This document shows positions 54,874 through 64,000 of a stretch of 64,000 nt of DNA, piece after piece. Position 1 is the stretch's first letter. Every line of letters begins with the position of its first letter. The stretch is from Rhizobacter sp. Root1238 (GTDB lineage Bacteria; Pseudomonadota; Gammaproteobacteria; Burkholderiales; Burkholderiaceae_C): contig NZ_LMDM01000011.1 of NCBI RefSeq assembly GCF_001425825.1, positions 31,040-95,039 on the forward strand. The letters run 5' to 3'. The notes beneath the pieces are model-generated. The model saw only the letters and a list, made by a program, of their open reading frames with translations. It did not search any database and was not told the DNA's origin. Both the position numbers and the translations under genes were made by a program.

Positions 54874-55794
54874 TCAGTGTGCGGTTTGCAACGCCTCGTC
54901 GAGCGCCTGTTGCGCCTGTGTCTGCCAGCGGTCGTGCAGCGCGAGCGCGGCCCGCGCCGCCTGCACCGCGGCGTCGCGCCGGCCGAGCGCCAGCAGCGCA
55001 TCGGACAAGTTGATGAAGGCCGGCGCGCTGCGGTGCTGCTCGGCGGCAGCGCGGAACACGTCGGCGGCCTGCGCCACCTTGCCGCTCGCACGCAGCGTGT
55101 TGCCCCAGCCGATCTGCAGGCTCAGCGTGCCCGGCCAGCGCCGCAGCGCCGACGCATACACGCCGGCCGCCACCGCCGGCGGTGCGTTGCGCTCGAAGCC
55201 GACGGCCGCCTCGATGGCAGCTTCTGCGTGCGCGGTGGCCGGCCAGTCGCCCGGCGGCAGCGCGACGAAGGCCCAGAAGCCGGAGCGGCCCCAGGTGTGC
55301 TCGAAGGTCGACAGCGGCAGGCGCTCGCGCTCGGTGCGGCCGGAGCGCAGCAGCAGCTCGCCGCGTGGCAGGTCGTGCCCGACGACGACCGCGTAGTGCC
55401 ACAGCGGCACGAACGACAGCCCGAGGTTCTGCAGCACGACGACCGGGTGGCCGGCCGCCACCTCGCGCAGCAGCGCATCGAGCTCGCCGGGGATGCGCGT
55501 CGCGACCGCGCCGTGGCGGCGTGCGCCGGCCAGCATCTCGGTCTGCAGGCTGCCGGCACGCGCCGGCACGAAGACCTCGTCGGCCAGCGCGACCGGATCG
55601 ACCGCGATGCCGGCCGCGCCGAGCGCAGTGGCCAGCGCCGCCGGGCCGCACTGGTGGTCGGTCTGCGGGAAGAACGGCGTCGCGCGCAACTCGGCGACGG
55701 GCGGCAGGTCGGCAGGCGGGTGGTCGCGCAGCGCGGCGGTCTGCACCGCACAGCCGGTGAGGACGAGGCTCAGCGCCAGCCACGCGGCGCGCAT
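54874..55794 (-). CDS. PA2778-family C39-like cysteine peptidase lipoprotein with TPR tail
   Basis: A 306-residue envelope protein. The N-terminus is a lipoprotein signal (lipobox LTGC, Cys15). The papain-like C39 core has Gln44 and the catalytic Cys49 (FPQTDHQCGPAALATAL) and His133 (LWHYAVVVG). The C-terminal third is TPR-like helices (WGNTLRASGKVAQAADVFRAAAEQ, INLSDALLALGRRDAAVQAA). The arrangement is that of the PA2778 family, commonly paired with PA2779-type genes as here (4-bp gap). The substrate is unknown. It precedes the biosynthetic operon on the same strand, but the family is widespread, so it probably belongs to the flank. Confidence 0.85.
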   Translation of the reverse strand: MRAAWLALSLVLTGCAVQTAALRDHPPADLPPVAELRATPFFPQTDHQCGPAALATALGAAGIAVDPVALADEVFVPARAGSLQTEMLAGARRHGAVATRIPGELDALLREVAAGHPVVVLQNLGLSFVPLWHYAVVVGHDLPRGELLLRSGRTERERLPLSTFEHTWGRSGFWAFVALPPGDWPATAHAEAAIEAAVGFERNAPPAVAAGVYASALRRWPGTLSLQIGWGNTLRASGKVAQAADVFRAAAEQHRSAPAFINLSDALLALGRRDAAVQAARAALALHDRWQTQAQQALDEALQTAH

Positions 55795-55798
55795 CGCC

Positions 55799-56206
55799 CT
55801 AGCGGATCGGCCGCGTGAACGGGAACACCTTGGTGTAGCCGAGGATGTCGGTGATCAGCAGCAGCACCAGCACGAAGATCAGCGAGCCGACGATGTCGTT
55901 GGCGCCGGCCGGCGCGCGGTCGATCTCGGCCCCCAGCCGCGCCGCCTCGGCATCGCTCAGCGCGGCGACGCGCAGGCGCGCCTGGTCGAGGTCGACGCCG
56001 CGTTCGGCCAGCGCGCGGGCGACGTCGTCGCGCTGCAGCGCCGCCAGCAGGCGCTCGCGCTGCGCGGCGCCGCTGACGATGCCCTCGCTTTCGGCGACCT
56101 GCTCGGTGCCGATCGTCAACGCATGCGCCGGCGCACCGGCCAGCGCGAGGCTCGCGGACAACACGGCGGACAACGCGAAGGACGGAACACGGGTGGCAGG
56201 GCGCAT
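55799..56206 (-). CDS. PA2779-family small membrane protein
   Basis: A 135-residue protein with a signal peptide (PSFALSAVLSASLALAGAPAHA, cleavage after AHA), a helical middle (RERLLAALQRDDVARALAERGVDLDQARLRVAALSDAEAARL) and one C-terminal membrane helix (IVGSLIFVLVLLLITDILGY) followed by a short basic tail. This is the layout of PA2779-type proteins, which accompany the PA2778-type peptidase. It may be a substrate or anchor of that peptidase; this is unproven. Start ATG 56206 was chosen because it gives the complete signal peptide. Confidence 0.82.
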   Translation of the reverse strand: MRPATRVPSFALSAVLSASLALAGAPAHALTIGTEQVAESEGIVSGAAQRERLLAALQRDDVARALAERGVDLDQARLRVAALSDAEAARLGAEIDRAPAGANDIVGSLIFVLVLLLITDILGYTKVFPFTRPIR

Positions 56207-56381
56207 GCGGGATCTCCGGCGGGTCGGGGCGGCGCCGGTGGGCGCGACGGGCCATCGTAGCAAGCCGGCCGAAGGTCTGCGTATCCGCGGCGCGAGCCTG
56301 ATAGGCTCCGGGTCTGCGCCGGTGCGTGTCGTACCGCGCGCGCCTCCCCTTCATGCCGCCGTGACCCCTTCCCGCCATTCG

Positions 56382-57593
56382 ATGAGCCCCGCCGTGGTGG
56401 TGCTCTCGCTGATCCTGCTGCTCGGGATCCAGCCGGTCACGACCGACCTGTACCTGCCGGCCCTGCCGATGCTGACGCGCGCGCTCGACGCGCCGGTGTC
56501 GGCGGCCCAGCTGACGCTGTCGGCGCTGATCATCTGCTTCGGCCTCGCGCAGCTGGTGTGCGGGCCGCTGGCCGACCGCTTCGGCCGCCGGCCGGTGCTG
56601 CTGGCCGGACTCGCGCTGTACACCGTGGCCAGCGTGCTGAGCGCGCTCGCGCCGGCTATCGGCTGGCTGGTGTGGTGGCGCGCGCTGCAGGGCGCGGCGA
56701 TGGCGGCGGCAGTGACCTGCGGCCGCTCGATCATCCGCGACCTGTACGCGCCGCACGAAGGCGCCCGCGTGATGTCGCGCGCATTGAGCGGCCTGGGCGT
56801 GATCGCGATGGCGAGCCCGGTGATCGGTGGCCTGCTGGCGCAGCACCTGGGCTGGCATGCGGCGCTGATGGCGCCGGCGGTGTTCGGCGCGCTGACGCTG
56901 GCCTTCATCGCGTCGCGCTTCGACGAGACGGTGCCGGTGCTGAATGCCGGCGCGACGCGGCTCGGCCCGCTGCTGCGCAACTGGGGCAGCGTGCTGCGCC
57001 ACCCGACCTTCCAGGCCTGGGCCGCGCTGTCGGCCTTCACCTACGGCGGGCTGTTCTTCCTGCTGGCCGGCTCGTCGTTCGTGTTCATCGAGGTGCTCGG
57101 CACCTCGCGCGTCGGCTATGGCGTGATCATGCTGAGCAACTCGCTGGCGTACACGCTGGGCACGCTGCTGTGCCGGCGGCTGCTGGCGTCGCACGGGCTG
57201 CGCCGCGCGGTGGCGGTCGGCGGCGGCTTCACGCTCGGCGGCGGCGTGACGATGGCCGCGCTGAGCCTGGCCGGCGTGCACGAGGTGTGGGCGATCGTGC
57301 TGCCGCAGTGGCTGTACGCGCTCGGCCACGGCATCCACCAACCCTGCGGGCAGGCCGGCGCGGTCGGCCCGTTCCCCGAGAAGGCCGGCACCGCGGCCTC
57401 GCTGTCGGGCTTCGGCATGACGCTCAGCGCGCTGGCCGTCGGCCTGTGGCTCGGCAAGCACCTCGACGGCACCGTCTACCCGCTGACGCTGGGGATCGGG
57501 CTGTGCAGCATCGGCGTGGCCACGGTGGCGTGGACGCTGGTGCAGCGGCATGGCGAGCCACCCCGCGCCGCCGCCGCCACGCAGGCCGCCTGA
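56382..57593 (+). CDS. Bcr/CflA-type multidrug efflux MFS transporter
   Basis: A 403-residue inner-membrane protein with twelve predicted helices. The motif A loop [16 protein letters not shown] between helices 2 and 3 and the N-terminal [12 protein letters not shown] are typical of the Bcr/CflA drug:proton antiporters. ATG 56382 was chosen; an in-frame GTG at 56361 would add seven residues. Divergent from the PA2779-type gene across a 175-bp gap in which I see no clear promoter. It could contribute to resistance or export for the nearby cluster, but its separation by the peptidase pair argues for an independent role. Confidence 0.9.
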   Translation: MSPAVVVLSLILLLGIQPVTTDLYLPALPMLTRALDAPVSAAQLTLSALIICFGLAQLVCGPLADRFGRRPVLLAGLALYTVASVLSALAPAIGWLVWWRALQGAAMAAAVTCGRSIIRDLYAPHEGARVMSRALSGLGVIAMASPVIGGLLAQHLGWHAALMAPAVFGALTLAFIASRFDETVPVLNAGATRLGPLLRNWGSVLRHPTFQAWAALSAFTYGGLFFLLAGSSFVFIEVLGTSRVGYGVIMLSNSLAYTLGTLLCRRLLASHGLRRAVAVGGGFTLGGGVTMAALSLAGVHEVWAIVLPQWLYALGHGIHQPCGQAGAVGPFPEKAGTAASLSGFGMTLSALAVGLWLGKHLDGTVYPLTLGIGLCSIGVATVAWTLVQRHGEPPRAAAATQAA

Positions 57594-57618
57594 ACCATTT
57601 CAAGACAACTGCTTTCCG

Positions 57619-58553
57619 ATGACCGCATCCCTGAACTACCTCTGCCTCGCCGGCCCCACCGCTTCCGGCAAGACCGCCGCCTCGCTCGCGATCGCGCAGG
57701 CCCTGGCCGAACGCGGCAGGCCGGTCGAGATCGTCAGCGTCGACTCGGCGCTGGTCTACCGCGGCATGGACATCGGGACAGCGAAGCCCGGCGCCGCCGA
57801 GCGCGCCGCGGTACCGCACCACCTGATCGACATCATCGAGCCGAGCGAGGCCTACTCGGCCGCGCGCTTCGTCGGCGATGCCGAGCGCTTGATCGCCGAG
57901 ATCGGCGCGCGCGGTGCGTTGCCGCTGCTGGTCGGCGGCACGATGCTGTACTTCAAGGCGCTGTTCGAAGGGCTGGATGCGATGCCGGCTGCCGACCGCG
58001 CGGTGCGTGCCGCGCTCGAGGCGCAGTGCGAGCGCGACGGGCTGCATGCGCTGTACCGCGAGTTGCAACGCGTCGACCCGGTCACCGCGAAGCGGCTGCA
58101 GCCGGGCGACCAGCAGCGCATCCAGCGCGCGCTGGAGGTGTACCGCGTCAGCGGCCAGCCGATCTCGTCGTTCCACACCGAGAAGCCGGCGCGCGAGCTG
58201 CCGCCGCTGATCTCGCTGGAGCCGGCCGATCGCGCGTGGCTGCACCAGCGCATCGAGGCCCGCTTCCACCAGATGCTCGAAGACGGCCTGGTCGACGAGG
58301 TGCGCCGGCTCGAAGCGCGTGGCGACCTGGATGCCGACATGCCGTCGATGCGCTGCGTCGGCTACCGGCAGACCTGGGAGGCGCTGGTCGAGGACGACCT
58401 CAGCGAGCTGCCGGAACGCGGCATCGCCGCGACGCGCCAGCTCGCGAAGCGGCAGATCACCTGGCTGCGCGGCATGCCGCAGCGGCAGGTGATCGCCTGC
58501 GATGCGCCGGACGCGTTGGCGCGCGCGGTCGAGTGCGCGCTGCGGCTGGTGGC

Positions 58554-58557
<4 letters not shown>
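57619..58557 (+). CDS. miaA: tRNA dimethylallyltransferase
   Basis: Transfers the dimethylallyl group to A37 of tRNAs reading UNN codons. The 312-residue protein has the P-loop GPTASGKT (about 11-18), the [18 protein letters not shown] block, the [16 protein letters not shown] block and the [14 protein letters not shown] block. The ATG at 57619 is used. Its stop overlaps the start of the ABC ATPase gene by four bases (ATGA). In many Burkholderiales miaA follows mutL; mutL is not present here. Confidence 0.96.
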
Positions 58558-59237
<680 letters not shown>

Positions 59238-59239
59238 CC

Positions 59240-61780
59240 GTGCTGTCGCTGCTGCGCCACCTGTCCTGGCCCGAGCTGCGGCACCACCCGTGGCGCAACC
59301 TGGCCGCGCTGCTGGCAGTGATGCTCGGGGTGGCGCTGGCGTTCTCGGTGCAGCTGATCAACCAGTCGGCATTGGGCGAATTCAGCTCGGCGGTGCGGGC
59401 GGTCAACGGCGAGCCGGATTTCGAGCTGCGCAGCCAGCGCGGCGGCTTCGACGAAGGGCTGTACGGCCGCGTCGCGGCGCAGCCGCAGGTGGCCATCGCC
59501 AGCCCGATCGTCGAGCTCGACACCTATGCGTTCGACGCGCAGGGGCAGCGCGTGCCGCTGCATGTGGTCGGCGTCGATGCGCTGGTGGCCGGGCCGCTGT
59601 CGCCGGCCTTGATGCCGCGGCCCGCGGCGCCGGCGAGCGCCGCCGGCGATGCCGCGGAGGATCACGATCGCTTCGCGGTGCTGGCGGCCGACTCGATCTT
59701 CCTGAACGCGCAGGCGCAGCTTCAACTCGGGCACCCGCGCCGGGTGCGGCTGCAGACGACGGCCGGCAGCGTCGAGCTGCAGGTGCGCGGCAGCATCGGC
59801 GCGAACGGGCCGGCGCTCGCGGTGATGGACATCGCCGGCGCGCAATCCACCTTCGGCTGGAGCGGCCGGCTCAGCCGCATCGACGTGCGGCTCGCACCCG
59901 GCGCCGACCGCGCGGCCGTGCTGCGTGCGCTGGCGTTGCCCGAGGGCGTGCGCGCGGCATCGCCGGACGAGGCGGCGCAGCGCGTGTCGAACGTGTCGCG
60001 CGCCTACCGCGTGAACCTGACGGTGCTGGCACTGGTCGCGCTGTTCACCGGTGCGTTCCTGGTGTTCTCGATCCTGTCGCTGTCGGTCGCGAAGCGGCAG
60101 CCGCAGCTGGCGCTGCTCGGCGTGCTCGGGCTGGGCGGCCGCGAGCGGCTGCAGCTGGTGCTGGCGGAGTCGGCGCTGCTGGGGCTGGTCGGCAGCCTGC
60201 TCGGACTGGCGCTGGGCACCGGGCTTGCCGCGTTGGCGCTGCGGCTGCTGGCCGGCGACCTGGGCGGCGGCTACTTTCCCGGCGTGGCACCGCAGCTGCA
60301 GTTCAGTGCGCTCGCGGCCGTCGCGTATGGCGGGCTGGGCGTCGCCGCCGCGCTGGTCGGCGGCTGGCTGCCGGCGCGGGCGGCACAGCAACTGGCGCCC
60401 GCGCTGGCACTGAAGGGGCTGGGCACGCAGCAAGGCCGTGCGGCGCGCTGGCCGGGGCCGGTGCTGCTCGTCGCAGGGGTCGGGCTCGCGCTGCTGCCGC
60501 CGGTTGCCGAGATCCCGCTCGCCGCGTATCTCTCGGTCGCCTGCCTGCTGCTGGGCGGCATCGCCTGCGTGCCGGTGGGCGTCGCGGCGCTGCTGTCGCT
60601 GCTGAAGCCGTCGGCCCGGCCGCTGGCGCTGCTGGCCATCGAGCGCGCACGCCACCAGCGCAACACCGCGACGATCGCGGTGGCGGGCGTGGTCGCGAGC
60701 CTGAGCCTGGCGGTCGCGCTGACGGTGATGGTCGCGAGCTTCCGCGATGCCGTCACGCAGTGGCTCGACACCGTGCTGCCGGCCGATCTTTACCTGCGCG
60801 CGGCGACCAACGCCGGCGGCAACGACGTGGTGACGCTGCCGCCGCAGCTGCTGCAGCGCGCGGCGGTGATCGGCGGCGTGCTGCGCGTCGAATCGCAACG
60901 GGTGTCGGTGGTCCAGCTGGATCCGCAGCGGCCGGGGGTCGTGCTGATCGCACGCCCGTTGTCGCAACCCGGGAAGGAACTGCCGCTGGTCGGCGAGTTG
61001 CTGGCGCTGCCGGCGGGCGAGCGGGCTGCCTACGTCAGCGAGGCGATGGTGAGCCTGTACGGCGCAGCACCGGGCACGCGCATCGACCTGCCGCAGCCGA
61101 ACGGGCAGCGCGCGCGACTTTTCGTGCGCGGCGTGTGGCGCGACTATGCACGCCAGCATGGCGCCGTCACGCTGACATCGGCCGACTACCAGCAGCTGAC
61201 CGGCGACACGCAGGTCAACGACATGGCGCTGTGGCTGGCGCCGGGCGCCGATGCCGGCGCGGTGCAGGCGGCGTTGCGGGCCGCGGCGCAGGCGAGCGGG
61301 CTCGATGGCCGCTTGCTGGAGTTCGCATCGCCGGGCGAGATCCGCGCGCTGTCGCTGCGCATCTTCGACCGCAGCTTTGCGGTCACCTACTGGCTGCAGG
61401 CGGTCGCGATCGCGATCGGGCTGTTCGGCATCGCGGCCAGCTTCTCGGCCCAGGTGCTGGCGCGGCGCAAGGAATTCGGGCTGCTGGCCCACCTGGGGCT
61501 GACGCGCCGCCAGGTGCTGGCGGTGGTGTCGATCGAAGGCGCGGTGTGGACGGCCGCCGGCGCGCTGCTCGGGCTGATGCTCGGCCTCGCGGTCAGCGTG
61601 GTGCTGGTGAAGGTCGTCAATCCGCAGAGCTTCCACTGGACGATGGACCTGCTGCTGCCCTGGGGTCGGCTCGCGGCCTTGTGCACCGCGGTGATCGTCG
61701 CGGGCACGCTGACGGCTTGGTTGTCGGCCCGCAGCGCGGCGGGGCGGCAGATGGCGCTGGCCGTCAAGGAAGACTGGTAA
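59240..61780 (+). CDS. FtsX-family ABC transporter permease, YbbP-like
   Basis: An 846-residue inner-membrane protein with two FtsX domains. A first helix (LAALLAVMLGVALAFSVQLI) is followed by a large periplasmic domain (about 45-250), a helix cluster (VLALVALFTGAFLVFSILSL...), a second periplasmic domain and a C-terminal cluster (VAIAIGLFGIAASFSAQVLA ... LMLGLAVSVVLVKVV). This is the YbbP layout rather than the four-helix LolC/MacB layout. Start GTG 59240, two bases after the ATPase stop, so the two are translationally coupled. Substrate unknown. Confidence 0.88.
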   Translation: MLSLLRHLSWPELRHHPWRNLAALLAVMLGVALAFSVQLINQSALGEFSSAVRAVNGEPDFELRSQRGGFDEGLYGRVAAQPQVAIASPIVELDTYAFDAQGQRVPLHVVGVDALVAGPLSPALMPRPAAPASAAGDAAEDHDRFAVLAADSIFLNAQAQLQLGHPRRVRLQTTAGSVELQVRGSIGANGPALAVMDIAGAQSTFGWSGRLSRIDVRLAPGADRAAVLRALALPEGVRAASPDEAAQRVSNVSRAYRVNLTVLALVALFTGAFLVFSILSLSVAKRQPQLALLGVLGLGGRERLQLVLAESALLGLVGSLLGLALGTGLAALALRLLAGDLGGGYFPGVAPQLQFSALAAVAYGGLGVAAALVGGWLPARAAQQLAPALALKGLGTQQGRAARWPGPVLLVAGVGLALLPPVAEIPLAAYLSVACLLLGGIACVPVGVAALLSLLKPSARPLALLAIERARHQRNTATIAVAGVVASLSLAVALTVMVASFRDAVTQWLDTVLPADLYLRAATNAGGNDVVTLPPQLLQRAAVIGGVLRVESQRVSVVQLDPQRPGVVLIARPLSQPGKELPLVGELLALPAGERAAYVSEAMVSLYGAAPGTRIDLPQPNGQRARLFVRGVWRDYARQHGAVTLTSADYQQLTGDTQVNDMALWLAPGADAGAVQAALRAAAQASGLDGRLLEFASPGEIRALSLRIFDRSFAVTYWLQAVAIAIGLFGIAASFSAQVLARRKEFGLLAHLGLTRRQVLAVVSIEGAVWTAAGALLGLMLGLAVSVVLVKVVNPQSFHWTMDLLLPWGRLAALCTAVIVAGTLTAWLSARSAAGRQMALAVKEDW

Positions 61781-61792
61781 GCGCCGTGCGGC

Positions 61793-62302
61793 TCAGCGCG
61801 CGCGCGATGCCTCCGCCTCGCGCCAGGTGAGGTAGACGCGCAGGTCGAACTCGAGCTGGTGGTAGTCGGGTTCCATGTGCGTGCACAGCTGGTAGAAGGC
61901 CTTGTCGTGCGCGCGCTCCTTCAGGTGGGCGAGCTCGTGCACCACGATCATCTTCAGGAAATCGGCCGGCGTCGTGCGGAACACGCCGGCGATGCGGATC
62001 TCGCGCTTGGCCTTCAACTGGCTGCCCTGCACGCGGGAGGTCATCGTGTTCAGGCCGAGCGCCTGCTCGACGACCTGCAGCTTGTTGTCGAACACCACCT
62101 TGCTGAGCGGCGGCGAGCTGCGCATGTAGCGGTTCTTCAGCGCCATCGTGTAGTCGTAGAGCGCGCCATCGGTGCGGACCTCGTGAAGGTCGGCGTAGCG
62201 CGACGACAGGCGCTCGCCCAGCGTGCCGGCATCGAGCAGCTCGCGCACCTGGGCTTGCAGCGGCTCGGCATAGCCGGTCAGGTACTTGAGTGGCGGGGTC
62301 AT
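61793..62302 (-). CDS. YgjP-like metal-dependent peptidase (DUF45/M48-like)
   Basis: A 169-residue cytosolic protein. The zinc motif HELAHLKERAHDKAF (HExxH plus a downstream His) and the preceding RTTPADFLKMIVV block match the YgjP-like metallopeptidase family. It has no signal peptide or membrane segment. Start ATG 62302 was chosen because it opens the conserved region with little extra sequence. Convergent with the permease gene (12-bp gap). No substrate is known. Confidence 0.88.
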   Translation of the reverse strand: MTPPLKYLTGYAEPLQAQVRELLDAGTLGERLSSRYADLHEVRTDGALYDYTMALKNRYMRSSPPLSKVVFDNKLQVVEQALGLNTMTSRVQGSQLKAKREIRIAGVFRTTPADFLKMIVVHELAHLKERAHDKAFYQLCTHMEPDYHQLEFDLRVYLTWREAEASRAR

Positions 62303-62442
62303 CGGGGGATGGGTCGCTTGGTGCGGGGCTGGTTCCGTGCGGACTTCCATGCGGTTGGCCGGTGACCGGCGCCGGCGTGGATTCCATCGGGCAAGGCGCG
62401 CAGTGTGCCAGGACCGTCGCCGGCACCGGCGACAATCCGCGG

Positions 62443-63009
62443 ATGGACATCGATGCAGCGGCCGTGACGGCCGAAACCCGCGCGTGGGTCGAGCTGGCCG
62501 TCGTCGGGCTGAACCTGTGCCCGTTCGCAAAGGCGGCACAGGTCAAGAACCAGATCCGGTATGTGGTCAGCGATGCGGCCGACGATGAAGCGCTGCTCGC
62601 GACGCTGTGCGACGAGATGCAGCGCCTGGTCGACACGCCCGCGGCCGAGGTCGAAACGACGCTGCTGATCCACCCCGGCGTGCTCGGCGACTTCGGCGAC
62701 TTCAATGACTTCCTCGGTGTTGCCGAGGCCGCGGTCGACGAGATGGGGCTCGAAGGCGTGCTGCAGGTCGCGGCCTTCCATCCGGATTTCCAGTTCGGCG
62801 GCCCCGAGGCCGACGACATCACGAATGCCACCAACCGCTCGCCCTGGCCGACGCTGCACCTGCTGCGCGAGGACAGCATCACGCGCGCGGTCGACAGCTT
62901 CCCGCATCCCGACAGCATCTACGAGACCAACATGCGCACGATGGAGACGCTGGGCGTTGCCGGGTGGTTGGCGCTGCGGCAGCGCTGCAAGCGAGATGCG
63001 ACGGGGTGA
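62443..63009 (+). CDS. DUF1415 family protein
   Basis: A 188-residue soluble protein. The conserved start ETRAWVELAVVGLNLCPFAK, the PGVLGDFGDFNDFL block, the FHPDFQFGG block and RSPWPTLHLLRE are characteristic of DUF1415. The function of the family is unknown; its conserved Cys and aromatic residues suggest a redox or metal role, but this is speculation. It is separated by 140 bp from the divergent peptidase gene. Confidence 0.9.
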   Translation: MDIDAAAVTAETRAWVELAVVGLNLCPFAKAAQVKNQIRYVVSDAADDEALLATLCDEMQRLVDTPAAEVETTLLIHPGVLGDFGDFNDFLGVAEAAVDEMGLEGVLQVAAFHPDFQFGGPEADDITNATNRSPWPTLHLLREDSITRAVDSFPHPDSIYETNMRTMETLGVAGWLALRQRCKRDATG

Positions 63010-63046
63010 GCCCGGCACTTGCGTCGCCGCGCCGCAGCGGTCATCT

Positions 63047-63712
63047 TCAGTCGGCGGCGAAGCAGTAGAACAGGCCGGCGCCACCGGTGGCCTTCAGCGC
63101 CTCCGGGCTGCAGCCGCGCGACGGGTGCGACGCATTCCACGACTTCGCCGGCGCTTGCTCGTCGAGCCCGGTGCGATCGTGGTGGCCGACGATTGCCGAG
63201 CCTTCGCCGCTTTGCGTCCAGTTGCCGCAGGTCAGGTTCTTGTCGCCGGTGGCGATGCGGCCGTCCGGCGTCGAGCCGGTCAGCATGTCGTGCAGATTCG
63301 GCGTGTCGCCACGGCCGTTGATCACCTCGCCCTTTTCGGTGAGGGCAGTCTGCTTGGTGAGGTTGTTGGCACCGTGGAGCTGTTCGACGTCGGTCGCCAC
63401 GACAACACCCCTCACGTTCTGCCACGGACCACGTCCGATGCGGTCTCGGGCATTGACCGGCGTGGCGCCGCCGACGCTGTCCGTGCTGAGGTAGGCGCGC
63501 CAGTTCCTGTCGCCGGCACCGACGGCGCTCGCGAGGGCCTTGCAGTACTGGTCAGCGCCCGCCAGTCCACCGAGATCGGCACCCTTGCCCGGGTTCGCAC
63601 TGGTCACGAAGAAGCTCATCGGGTTCTTGCTGGCAGGCGTCCCGGCGCATGCAGCCAGGCCGGCGATGCCGGCCAGGCAAACCGGCGCGATCCAGTGGCG
63701 GGAGATGGTCAT
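63047..63712 (-). CDS. Lectin-like lipoprotein
   Basis: A 221-residue probable lipoprotein (signal with lipobox LAAC, Cys22). The mature part begins SFFVTSANPGKGADLGGLAGADQYCKALA and ends with the Cys-containing WNASHPSRGCSPEALKATGGAGLFYCFA. This pattern, with four Cys and many Trp/Gly, resembles the C-type-lectin-like/endostatin-like domain of secreted bacterial proteins. Ligand binding at the cell surface is plausible but unproven. GAGGA lies six bases before ATG 63712. Confidence 0.75.
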   Translation of the reverse strand: MTISRHWIAPVCLAGIAGLAACAGTPASKNPMSFFVTSANPGKGADLGGLAGADQYCKALASAVGAGDRNWRAYLSTDSVGGATPVNARDRIGRGPWQNVRGVVVATDVEQLHGANNLTKQTALTEKGEVINGRGDTPNLHDMLTGSTPDGRIATGDKNLTCGNWTQSGEGSAIVGHHDRTGLDEQAPAKSWNASHPSRGCSPEALKATGGAGLFYCFAAD

Positions 63713-63949
63713 GACGCGTCCTCGAGAAGTTCATGGAACGCGGGACCTTAGGGCATGACTTGGACCGCGACAATGCGGGTATTGCTTGGAAGCGATGGTG
63801 CCTCTGGTGCGTATACCGTCCCTGCGGACAATGTCAGTGCAGCGAGTCAGGCGTCGAGGGTGTCCTGAGCCCGTCGGTCCGGTTCCCGCCGAGGTGCATT
63901 CACATCCCCGGAATTTGCATCCCGCAAAACCGGTTCCCCCAAAGCGAAA

Positions 63950-63977
63950 CCCCCGTCACCTTGGGAGGAGACGGGGG
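63950..63977. terminator. Hairpin near the right edge
   Basis: An 8-bp GC stem (CCCCCGTC / GACGGGGG) with a 12-base loop. On the minus strand it is followed by TTTCGCTTT, on the plus strand by CTTTATTA, so it may end transcription in either direction, most likely for a minus-strand gene entering from the right. The stretch from 63713 to the window end has no gene that I can support. Confidence 0.5.
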
Positions 63978-64000
63978 CTGGCTTTATTAATAGCCTGATG

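Noticed and set aside
63713..63998. Small open frames at the right edge
   Set aside because: No ribosome-binding site, no recognisable protein, and they run off the window; only the hairpin is supported.

Overview
The window is very GC-rich DNA (roughly 70% by eye). It looks like a betaproteobacterium of the order Burkholderiales, because DUF3460 sits directly before scpA, a PA2778/PA2779-type pair is present, and many coding starts overlap upstream stops. I cannot fix the genus; a Leptothrix/Rubrivivax-type lineage is my guess. No rRNA, tRNA, CRISPR array or complete insertion sequence was seen.

Left flank (1-6,682): housekeeping genes. These are the 3' two-thirds of metG, a divergent spermidine-synthase-like gene, a conserved hypothetical gene, DUF3460, scpA, and the vitamin genes bioB-panB-panC. 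A low-GC orphan gene (6,854-7,471, minus strand) separates this block from what follows and may mark an island edge.

Centre (7,634-54,719, minus strand): a 47-kb biosynthetic operon of twelve genes, read from right to left. The order is a type II thioesterase, six one-module cis-AT polyketide synthases (PKS1 to PKS6), two paralogous EamA-family transporters, a two-module NRPS and two alpha/beta hydrolases. Almost every junction is a start/stop overlap or a gap of 0-13 bases, so the genes are probably translated together. Domain orders are: PKS1 KS-AT-DH-KR-ACP; PKS2 KS-AT-DH-ER-KR-ACP; PKS3 KS-AT-MT-ACP; PKS4 KS-AT-DH-MT-ER-KR-ACP; PKS5 KS-AT-MT-KR-ACP; PKS6 KS-AT-DH-ER-KR-ACP; NRPS docking-C-A-T-C-A-T. 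The adenylation signatures I extracted match threonine and then glycine. If the line is colinear and all domains work, the product is R-CH=CH-CH2-CH2-CO-CHMe-CH2-CHMe-CHOH-CHMe-CH2-CH2-CO-Thr-Gly. R is unknown because no loading module is present. The NRPS has no terminal thioesterase or reductase, so release may depend on the two downstream hydrolases. One has a Cys in the nucleophile elbow; the other has lost the nucleophile.

An unusual feature of the cluster is a set of palindromic repeats lying inside PKS reading frames. A 26-bp inverted repeat occupies the KS-AT linker of PKS3 and PKS4, a short remnant of it lies in the same linker of PKS6, a single arm lies in a PKS2 linker, and an unrelated palindromic element fills the KS-AT linker of PKS5. 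Another inverted repeat forms the N-terminus of the first EamA gene.

Right flank (54,874-63,998): a C39-like lipoprotein peptidase with its PA2779-type partner, a Bcr/CflA-type drug exporter, miaA, a YbbA/YbbP-like ABC transporter, a YgjP-like metallopeptidase, a DUF1415 gene and a lectin-like lipoprotein.
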